Positions 55,473 to 62,166 of a DNA stretch of 64,000 nt are shown here, one piece after another. Within the stretch, counting starts at the first letter, position 1; every line of letters begins with the position of its first letter. The notes beneath the pieces are model-generated. The model did no database searches. It saw only the letters and a list, made by a program, of their open reading frames with translations, and was not told the DNA's origin. The translations under genes and the position numbers were made by a program. Source of the DNA: GWF2-33-9 sp964500435 (GTDB lineage: Bacteria > Bacteroidota > Ignavibacteria > Kapaibacteriales > UBA2268); contig CAZCNL010000011.1 of the NCBI GenBank assembly GCA_964500435.1, positions 1 through 64,000 on the forward strand, given 5' to 3'.

Positions 55473-56255
55473 TTATTTTACTTTAATTGCCAGGCAATCA
55501 TAATATATTCTATCACCGAAATAATTGGAATAATTACGTTTAATTATTCGCCAGCCCATAATTTCAAAAGAACCATTTGTAAGTAATGATTCGGATAAAT
55601 TACCAGGTTTTTCCAAAATATCAAACAAATCCTTATTTTGAGTTAAGATTAAATGCCCGCCTTTCCCATCAGTAATTATTGCTAAAGCTTCGATTGTAAG
55701 TTCGCCCAAACCTTGCATCGGTATTTGAGCGGCCATACTTTCTTTCACTTCCAATTGTATCATTCTTGCTCGGGCTTCTGGTCCAACCACGTCTTTGGCT
55801 GTACTCATTAAATCAAGCAAGTAATTACGGACATCGTTTAAATCCCCAAATGATTTAAGAGCATCTTCATTATGTAACTCACTCAATGCTTTTGCAATAT
55901 TCGAAATTTCTTTTAAATAATGGTTTCTTTGATTACTTGGAACAAAATACATAATTATTAAATGAACAGGCTTATCGTCTGGAGCTCCATAATTTATACC
56001 TGTTGGGCTCCAACCTACTGCACATAACAAATCCCCTTCGAAAGGCACTCTCGCATGTGGTACCGCAATCCCTTTACCAAGTGCAGTATTGAAACTTTCT
56101 TCTCGCTTTAAGACAAAACCTGCAACGTCAGTATTACTTGGAACGGAAGGTATCGCCTCCAAAATATGTGCTAAAAACTGCAATGAATGATTTTTTTCAT
56201 CATCTGGTAGCTCTATCAATCTACCTTCTTGTAATGCATCTAATAATGTATCCAT
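55473..56255 (-). CDS. PTS EIIA-type (PtsN-like) protein with extra C-terminal domain, coupled to MgtA
   Basis: 260 residues. Residues 1-150 resemble the EIIA-fructose/nitrogen family: phospho-accepting His67 in GIAVPHARVP, ILEAIPSVPSNTDVAGFVLKRE-type N-terminal part and VHLIIMYFVPSN. Residues 150-260 form an additional alpha/beta domain with no recognised family. The ATG shares 1 nt with the stop codon of the MgtA-like ATPase (TAATG), so translation is coupled. No EI, HPr or EIIB/C genes are here, so sugar transport is unlikely; a regulatory role on the ATPase is the natural inference, by analogy with PtsN control of K+ transporters in enterobacteria. Confidence 0.85.
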   Translation of the reverse strand: MDTLLDALQEGRLIELPDDEKNHSLQFLAHILEAIPSVPSNTDVAGFVLKREESFNTALGKGIAVPHARVPFEGDLLCAVGWSPTGINYGAPDDKPVHLIIMYFVPSNQRNHYLKEISNIAKALSELHNEDALKSFGDLNDVRNYLLDLMSTAKDVVGPEARARMIQLEVKESMAAQIPMQGLGELTIEALAIITDGKGGHLILTQNKDLFDILEKPGNLSESLLTNGSFEIMGWRIIKRNYSNYFGDRIYYDCLAIKVK

Positions 56256-58915
56256 TATGTATCTCCAAATTTCTTAAAAAACCAAGTTTTGACAAAGTGT
56301 GTAATAGTTATATATGTTAGCAAAAATGCTATTATCCATAGCCAATATGTTGCCGGTAATGCCACCAATCCAAGAAATTCTGCAAATGGCGAATACGGCA
56401 ACCATACTCCAACTAACATTATTAATAATGTTGTAATAGTCATTGGAAGTGATGCGTGGCTCCCGAAAAATGGCACTCGTTTTGTCCTTATTATATGAAC
56501 TATTAAAGTTTGCGTTAATAAAGATTCTACGAACCATCCTGTTTGGAATAAGCTTTCTAAATTTGCTTTTTCCACTGAGGATACTGCTGGATTTAAAAAT
56601 TCACTTGTTTTAAAAATAAACCACATTAAGCCAAATGTTGCATAATCAAATATGGAACTTATCGGTCCAATCGATATCATAAATCTTTTGATATTATTAA
56701 TATTCCATTTTAATGGCTTTTCAATTAATTCTTTGTCCACATTATCAGTCGGTATTCCTGTCTGAGAAAAGTCATAAAGTAAATTGTTTGTTAATATTTG
56801 AATTGGTTTCATTGGTAAAAATGGCAACAAAATACTTGCTCCAAGTACACTGAACATATTGCCAAAATTAGAACTGGCGCCCATTCTTATGTATTTTACA
56901 ATATTTGCAAAGACTTTTCTGCCTTCGATTATTCCTTCTTCCAGTACGAGCAAACTTTTTTCAAGTAAAACTATGTCTGCGGACTCTTTAGCAACGTCAA
57001 CTCCTGTATCAACCGAAATTCCTATATCGGCCGCTCGCAAAGATGGTGCATCATTTATTCCATCACCCATATATCCTACAACGTGTCCCGCTTCTCTCAG
57101 CCCATAAATCACTTTTTCTTTTTGTGACGGTGATAATTTCGCAAAAATATTTGCTGATTCTAATGCTTCCTTAAACTGTGCCTCGCTCATTTTTTCGAGG
57201 TCGTCGCCGTTTACTATTCTATTAATTTGCAAACCTACATCTGTACATACTTTTCTTGTTACTAATGCATTATCGCCTGTTAATATTTTGACCGACACTC
57301 CATTATTTTTTAACGCACTAATGGCTTCGGCAACCGACTCTTTCGGTGGGTCATAAAATGCAATATAGCCAAGCAATATTAATTCATTTTCATCTTCGAC
57401 TGTAAACGTTTTTCTATCTTTGGAAAATTCCTTGTATGCTATTGCGATAACTCGATAACCATCATTATTTAAATCTTCAACTTCTTCGTATAAATCATTT
57501 TGAATCATCGGAATTAATGGGTATATTTCATCATCGACTTGATATTTATTGCAAACAGAAAATATCTCCTCCACGGCTCCTTTGCAAATCAACACGTGGT
57601 CATCTTCATATTCCACAACTACGGACATTCTTCTTCTTTGAAAATCAAACGGCAGCTCATCTACGAGGTGACATTTTTCTTCAACATTTAAATCAATTCT
57701 CTCTATCACTGCCCTGTCAATCAAATTCCGCAATCCCGTTTGATAAAAACTGTTTAAATATGCATAAAGTAAAACATCGTCACTTTCTTTTCCCGTTATA
57801 TCTACGTGTTTTTCGAGTACAACTTTATCTTGTGTTAATGTTCCTGTTTTATCTGTGCATAATATATCGATTGCCCCAAAGTTTTGGATTGCACTGAGTT
57901 GCTTGACAATGACTTTTTTCTTTGACATTGTCAATGCACCTTTAGCCAAATTCACTGTTACAATCATTGGCAACATTTCTGGCGTCAATCCCACAGCAAT
58001 AGACAAGCCAAAGAGTAGCGCTTCAACCCAATCGCCTTTGGTTATACCCACAATCATAAACACAAAGAAAACCATTATGACCATAAAGCGAATCATCAAA
58101 TATGTAAATGATTTCACTCCCAAGTCGAAACTTGTCTGCGTTCTATTTCCCGTTAATTTTTCAGAAATTGAACCAAAATACGTACGTGTTCCTGTATTTA
58201 CAACTACACCTCGTGCACTACCACTAATTACATTACTGCCCTGGAAGCACGCATTTAGCAATTCGAATGTATAATTACTTGATAATTTTTGAGCATCGGC
58301 ACGTTTTTCTATTGGCATTGATTCACCAGTCAAAACAGATTGACTGACAAAAAAGTCCTTTGCTGTAATTAATCTCAAATCTGCTGGAATTATCGAACCC
58401 GCCTGCAAAATTACCACATCACCGGGAACTATTTCCGATATAGGTATTTCAACTTCCTTACCGTCTCGAAGGGCTATCACTTGCGTTTGTACACGCTTTC
58501 CTAACGCTTCAACTGCTTTGTTCGAACGTCTATCTAATACATAAGATAAACCTACACTCAGCAAAATCATCAATCCGACAATGATTGTCGAGGCAATTTC
58601 TCCGATTATACCCGATACAATCGCAATAACAAGCAATTGAATTACAAGTGGACTTTTAATTCGTTCCCACATATCCGCCCAAAAACCAAGGGTTTTCGTA
58701 TGAGCAAGTTCGTTTTTCCCATATTCTTCGAGCCGCTCTTCTGCTTCTTTTGAGCTCAATCCTAATGGTCGTGTACCCAACAAACTATAAGTTTCTTCGA
58801 CACTCGATGCACAAACTTCCAGCAATAATTTTTCCTGGTCAGATATTGCGTGTTCTGTTTTTGCAGCTTTGGTAAATGATGAAGCAGCTATTTTTGGAAA
58901 AATAGATTTAGTCAT
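56255..58915 (-). CDS. mgtA: MgtA/MgtB-type P-type Mg2+-importing ATPase
   Basis: 886 residues. Phosphorylation motif DKTGTLTQDK at about residue 355; the P3B-type membrane motif GLTPEMLPMIVT; TGES actuator motif (VLTGESMPIE); hinge MGDGINDAPSLRAADIGISVD. About ten membrane helices, with six after the P-domain and LTQTLIVHIIRT near the C-terminus. Imports Mg2+ down to low external levels using ATP. AGGAGG is 7 nt from ATG. Expression is probably governed by the structured leader upstream (59189 to 58916). Selectivity could not be checked beyond family. Confidence 0.93.
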   Translation of the reverse strand: MTKSIFPKIAASSFTKAAKTEHAISDQEKLLLEVCASSVEETYSLLGTRPLGLSSKEAEERLEEYGKNELAHTKTLGFWADMWERIKSPLVIQLLVIAIVSGIIGEIASTIIVGLMILLSVGLSYVLDRRSNKAVEALGKRVQTQVIALRDGKEVEIPISEIVPGDVVILQAGSIIPADLRLITAKDFFVSQSVLTGESMPIEKRADAQKLSSNYTFELLNACFQGSNVISGSARGVVVNTGTRTYFGSISEKLTGNRTQTSFDLGVKSFTYLMIRFMVIMVFFVFMIVGITKGDWVEALLFGLSIAVGLTPEMLPMIVTVNLAKGALTMSKKKVIVKQLSAIQNFGAIDILCTDKTGTLTQDKVVLEKHVDITGKESDDVLLYAYLNSFYQTGLRNLIDRAVIERIDLNVEEKCHLVDELPFDFQRRRMSVVVEYEDDHVLICKGAVEEIFSVCNKYQVDDEIYPLIPMIQNDLYEEVEDLNNDGYRVIAIAYKEFSKDRKTFTVEDENELILLGYIAFYDPPKESVAEAISALKNNGVSVKILTGDNALVTRKVCTDVGLQINRIVNGDDLEKMSEAQFKEALESANIFAKLSPSQKEKVIYGLREAGHVVGYMGDGINDAPSLRAADIGISVDTGVDVAKESADIVLLEKSLLVLEEGIIEGRKVFANIVKYIRMGASSNFGNMFSVLGASILLPFLPMKPIQILTNNLLYDFSQTGIPTDNVDKELIEKPLKWNINNIKRFMISIGPISSIFDYATFGLMWFIFKTSEFLNPAVSSVEKANLESLFQTGWFVESLLTQTLIVHIIRTKRVPFFGSHASLPMTITTLLIMLVGVWLPYSPFAEFLGLVALPATYWLWIIAFLLTYITITHFVKTWFFKKFGDT

Positions 58916-59035
58916 ATTGCCCTCCTAATGTTAAGAAGGTTAATATTTAACGATAAAATTAAATTTGTGAGAGAAACTAAATTTTGAATTGCAGAAATAA
59001 AATTCGAAATCTTTGAAAAGTAGATTTTGAAAAGT

Positions 59036-59090
59036 ATCATTGGCACCTCTCTTATTTTCGGAGATGAGCCAATGATTAGATATTGACTCA
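59036..59090 (-). promoter_or_regulatory. mgtA leader: Candidate attenuator: mutually exclusive hairpins in the mgtA leader
   Basis: Arm 1 TGAGTCAA (59090-59083), arm 2 within ATCATTGGCTCA (59076-59065), arm 3 GCCAATGAT (59044-59036). Arm 1 pairs with TTGGCTCA of arm 2 (8 bp, one G-U). Arm 2's ATCATTGGC pairs perfectly with arm 3 (9 bp, inner extension CTC/GAG). They cannot form together. The stop codon of the leader frame (TGA, 59090-59088) is part of arm 1, so a terminating ribosome would block it. No strong U-run follows arm 3, so control may be Rho-dependent or translational. No match to the M-box consensus core was recognised. Confidence 0.4.
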
Positions 59091-59165
59091 GCTCCAGTTT
59101 TGGCTGTTTAAGAAATTATGTGAATTAATCTTACAAGCGCCAGGTTCATCAGAATCAGGCTTCAT
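59088..59165 (-). CDS. Candidate 25-residue leader peptide upstream of mgtA
   Basis: ATG 59165 to TGA 59088; sequence begins MKPDSDEPGA and ends NSQNWS. AGGA (59173-59170) precedes the ATG by 4 nt. The start is acidic and has two prolines (KPDSDEP), recalling the EPDP-containing MgtL leader of enterobacteria, whose translation falters in low Mg2+. The frame ends inside the first arm of a hairpin pair. It is unrelated in sequence otherwise, and translation is unproven. Much too short to rely on coding statistics. Confidence 0.35.
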   Translation of the reverse strand: MKPDSDEPGACKINSHNFLNSQNWS

Positions 59166-59195
59166 ATTTTCCTAAATTTTTGTTCAACATCTTTG

Positions 59196-59203
59196 CAAAA
59201 TTA
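59196..59203 (-). promoter_or_regulatory. TAnnTTTG -7 element upstream of mgtA leader
   Basis: TAATTTTG on the - strand; predicted start near 59189, leaving about 24 nt before the leader ATG and about 270 nt before mgtA. No TTG at 19-nt spacing. Confidence 0.35.
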
Positions 59204-59254
59204 CTGATTTTTACTGAAACATTCGTTATTTAATTCCACTTTTTTTGAAAAAAG

Positions 59255-59285
59255 GACAAAAAAAATCCCGCTCGTAAGCGGGATT
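59255..59285 (-). terminator. Intrinsic terminator of the first repeat-protein gene
   Basis: AATCCCGCT (59264-59272) with AGCGGGATT (59277-59285), 4-nt loop, then T8 on the - strand, 22 bp past the stop. Strong. Confidence 0.85.
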
Positions 59286-59306
59286 TTTAAATATTTATAA
59301 AATAAT

Positions 59307-61988
59307 TTATAATTCTACTAGAGAAATTAATCTCCAAGCACCACCTGCATAAACAAATGTCATTGATGCACTTTGAATTGTCGTGTAACCATTAATTACC
59401 GCACTATCGGTTGTTGCTACATATACAACATATAAGAATTTTCCATTTACTCCAGCTGGCATTGTAATAACATCATCTGTCCCATCATCATCTGAAGTAA
59501 TCATGTAAACACTAACATCATTAGGAATTGTAAGTGCATTTGAAGATACTGTTCCAGAATCATATGACAATTTCACAGCACCGCCACCAGCATCTTCAAT
59601 TTCAATAGCTAGGCCACCATTCGCTTGGTTGTCAATATATAAACCTGTTCCACCGCCAGTATTTGTAACATAAAGTGCAACACCAGTACTAGTATTTTCT
59701 GTTTTAACTGTATGAGCTGTACTTGCAGATAAAAAGTTAGCTGCTCTAGCGCTTGATCCAGTAGCTGTAAAAGATGCAACTGCATTATCAAATCCCACAT
59801 TTAAGTTTTGTACTCGTAGCATTGATGATGCACCTGCACCTTGATTGTTATTTACAAGTAAACCGTCATCACCTGAAATTACAACTTTTTGAGTACCATT
59901 GATAGTAATGTCACCACCGAGTGCAGTTGTTGTAATAGTACTTCCACCATTATAAGCAGCTTGCAAAGAAATATTGCTTGTTAAGGCTATTGTTCCATCT
60001 GCATTTGGCAAACTATAGGTTCTTGTTGTTCCAGTTGTAATACCACTTAATTCAAACTGAGCTTGCTTTGTTACATCAACATTATCTTGTAATTTAAATT
60101 TATTGTCAGTTGTTGTAACCGTTCCACCATCGATAGTAATATTATCTGCTACATAAGTATCAGCAATTGGAGTACCTTGCCATGTTCCTGTTGCAACTGT
60201 TCCTAAATTCGATGTTGTTGCTGTCAATGTTGTAAATGTTCCTGTTGAGCCAGTTAAAGCACCAGTTACTCCTAATGTTCCACCAACTGTTGCATTGCCA
60301 GTTACTGTTGCACTTGCTAATGTTGTTGCGCCTGCAGTCAATCCAGCTAATGTTGTTGCTCCTGTTACTCCTAATGTTCCACCAACTGTTGCATTACCTG
60401 TTACAGTTGCAGTATTTGCTGTTAAACCATTATTGAATGTAGCTGTACCAGCCCAAGTTTGATTTCCTGTCCAATTGAATGCATAAGCTTCATTTACAGT
60501 GAAAGTATTATTTGCAGAATTATTGAATGTACCACCAGTTAAACCGTTACCAGCAGCAACACCATATTGTAAGTTTCCATTATATTGAGCAGCAGTTACA
60601 GTTCCACTGAAGTTAGCTGTTGAACCGGATAAGTTACCAGTTACTCCTAATGTTCCACCAACTGTTGCATTGCCAGTTACTGCAGCACTTGCTAATGTTG
60701 TTGCTCCTGCAGTCAATCCTGCTAATGTTGTTGCTCCTGTTACTCCTAATGTTCCACCAACTGTTGCATTACCTGTTACAGTTGCAGTATTTGCTGTTAA
60801 ACCATTATTGAATGTAGCTGTACCAGCCCAAGTTTGATTTCCTGTCCAATTGAATGCATAAGCTTCATTTACAGTGAAAGTATTATTTGCAGAATTATTA
60901 AATGTACCACCAGTTAAGCCGTTACCAGCAGTAACACCATATTGTAAGTTGCCATTATATTGAGCAGCAGTCACATTTCCACTGAAGTTAGCTGTTGAAC
61001 CAGATAAGTTACCAGTTACTCCTAATGTTCCACCAACTGTTGCATTGCCTGTTACTGCAGCACTTGCTAATGTTGTTGCGCCTGCTACGTTTAAAGTTCC
61101 TGTTAAATCGCCATTTGCTCCATATAAGTCACCAGTAGCAACAACGTCACCAGCAACTACAACATCAGCACCTGCATTAATATTACCAGTTACTCCTAAT
61201 GTTCCACCAACTGTTGCATTGCCAGTTACTCCTAATGTGCCTGTAATATTTACTGCTCCGCCCCAATCAGATATTGCACCTGGTTCCAAATATCCATTAG
61301 TGTGATTCCATCTTGCAACTTGACCATTAGTTGTAAATGGTCCTACTTGTGGATCTGTTTCTGCTGGGAATGCTATTGCTACGTCAGAAGCAGATGTTAA
61401 TCGTCCCTTGCCGTCAACTGTAATTTGTGCTACATGAGTTCCATCTCCGTATGTTCCTGCTGCTACACCTGTGGTTGCTAATGTTAAAACACCAGTGTTG
61501 CTAATTGTTGCATCACCGCTTACAGCGTGAGTTGCACCAACTCCACTTGCGTCACCAATAATTATTTCGCCGTTAGGTACATTAATTTCACTTGGATCAC
61601 CAGAAAATCCTGTTGTTGATGCATAAATAATTTGCATAGTTGGACGTGACCCGAGTGATACCCAACCTGATCCATAATTAATTTCTGCTTTTGTTTTCAT
61701 ATTTACAGTTGCATCTCCTGCGGGCCAAGTTCCTGATACAAGAGTACCAGTACCAACCTCTACTGTGAATGCTCCGAAAGCATCTACTGCAACGGGATTA
61801 AATGTTTCTTGATAGAGCAATGTTGCTCCGTCGTATAATGTAATACGAACTTGAATATTGGAACTTGTAACTAAAGTTCCATCAGTCTTTATTGCAATAT
61901 TGCCATAAAAGTATGTAGGCAATGCAAATAAAGTACTTGCACTCAATATTAACGCAATTGTTAATATTAATGTTTTAAAATTTCTCAT
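59307..61988 (-). CDS. Secreted GNATVGGTLGVTG-repeat surface protein
   Basis: 893 residues. GGAGG 8 nt before the ATG, and a signal peptide (MRNFKTLILTIALILSASTLFA). Residues 24-150 form a beta domain (LYDGATLLYQETF, AFGAFTVEVGTG) like the N-terminal module of Bacteroidota fibre-type proteins. The middle (about 210-600) is low-complexity: six copies of GNATVGGTLGVTG amid N/T/G/A-rich repeats with a 125-residue unit. The C-terminal 200 residues are non-repetitive and end in MTFVYAGGAWRLISLVEL. Resembles phage-tail-like or trimeric beta-helix fibres. Likely surface-exposed; function in adhesion is inference. Terminator follows; the related neighbour lies upstream on the same strand. Confidence 0.85.
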   Translation of the reverse strand: MRNFKTLILTIALILSASTLFALPTYFYGNIAIKTDGTLVTSSNIQVRITLYDGATLLYQETFNPVAVDAFGAFTVEVGTGTLVSGTWPAGDATVNMKTKAEINYGSGWVSLGSRPTMQIIYASTTGFSGDPSEINVPNGEIIIGDASGVGATHAVSGDATISNTGVLTLATTGVAAGTYGDGTHVAQITVDGKGRLTSASDVAIAFPAETDPQVGPFTTNGQVARWNHTNGYLEPGAISDWGGAVNITGTLGVTGNATVGGTLGVTGNINAGADVVVAGDVVATGDLYGANGDLTGTLNVAGATTLASAAVTGNATVGGTLGVTGNLSGSTANFSGNVTAAQYNGNLQYGVTAGNGLTGGTFNNSANNTFTVNEAYAFNWTGNQTWAGTATFNNGLTANTATVTGNATVGGTLGVTGATTLAGLTAGATTLASAAVTGNATVGGTLGVTGNLSGSTANFSGTVTAAQYNGNLQYGVAAGNGLTGGTFNNSANNTFTVNEAYAFNWTGNQTWAGTATFNNGLTANTATVTGNATVGGTLGVTGATTLAGLTAGATTLASATVTGNATVGGTLGVTGALTGSTGTFTTLTATTSNLGTVATGTWQGTPIADTYVADNITIDGGTVTTTDNKFKLQDNVDVTKQAQFELSGITTGTTRTYSLPNADGTIALTSNISLQAAYNGGSTITTTALGGDITINGTQKVVISGDDGLLVNNNQGAGASSMLRVQNLNVGFDNAVASFTATGSSARAANFLSASTAHTVKTENTSTGVALYVTNTGGGTGLYIDNQANGGLAIEIEDAGGGAVKLSYDSGTVSSNALTIPNDVSVYMITSDDDGTDDVITMPAGVNGKFLYVVYVATTDSAVINGYTTIQSASMTFVYAGGAWRLISLVEL
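60261..61085. repeat. Tandem 375-bp direct repeats in the surface-protein gene
   Basis: Copy 1 60261-60635, copy 2 60636-61010, and a partial third copy from 61011 to about 61085. The copies are nearly identical (encoding 125-residue units). They contain the conserved 37-bp core CCAGTTACTCCTAATGTTCC... at 60262, 60361, 60637, 60736 and 61012, with another at 61186. Confidence 0.85.
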
Positions 61989-62030
61989 ATAAAACCTCCG
62001 ATTAGTTTATTAATGTATTACTATCATTGT

Positions 62031-62038
62031 CAAATTTA
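62031..62038 (-). promoter_or_regulatory. TAnnTTTG -7 element of the first repeat-protein gene
   Basis: TAAATTTG on the - strand, 42 bp before the ATG at 61988 and downstream of the neighbouring gene's terminator, so the gene has its own promoter. Confidence 0.4.
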
Positions 62039-62107
62039 ATGCCAATTTAATTAATTTAAGAAAAGTAATAATTTTATTACCTCTTTTAAATCAATTAATT
62101 TAAAAGA

Positions 62108-62155
62108 ACAAAAATAACTCGATGCCTGTAGGAAAATCCCCACAGGCATTCGAGT
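62108..62155 (-). terminator. Intrinsic terminator of the second repeat-protein gene
   Basis: ACTCGATGCCTGT (62117-62129) with ACAGGCATTCGAGT (62142-62155), 13 pairs with one bulge, then TTATTTTTG on the - strand. Separates the two surface genes. Confidence 0.85.
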
Positions 62156-62166
62156 AAAAATATGAA

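Larger units (their letters stand above)
58916..59306. other. 391-bp region holding the mgtA leader and surface-gene terminator
   Basis: On the - strand it contains a TAATTTTG -7 box (59203-59196), a leader frame of 25 codons (59165-59088), an attenuator-like pair of hairpins (59090-59036), an AT-rich stretch, and the mgtA Shine-Dalgarno. The right end has the terminator of the repeat protein gene. No other gene seen. Confidence 0.55.

Noticed and set aside
57517..58274. + strand frames of 126 and 139 residues opposite mgtA
   Set aside because: Antisense to the well-supported ATPase, no recognisable domain and no start signals.
58916..59190. M-box (ykoK) Mg2+ riboswitch upstream of mgtA
   Set aside because: The GCCAAUG run and a GGAGC segment superficially recall M-box parts, but the conserved core helices and their order could not be found. 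The leader-peptide attenuator reading explains more. A covariance-model search would settle it.
60236..60811. Leu/Gln-rich + strand open frames opposite the repeat gene
   Set aside because: They are antisense shadows of the repeats on the - strand; they lack ribosome-binding sites and are repeated with the same period.
60261..61085. CRISPR array
   Set aside because: The repeats are long, contiguous and coding, without unique spacers between short repeats.
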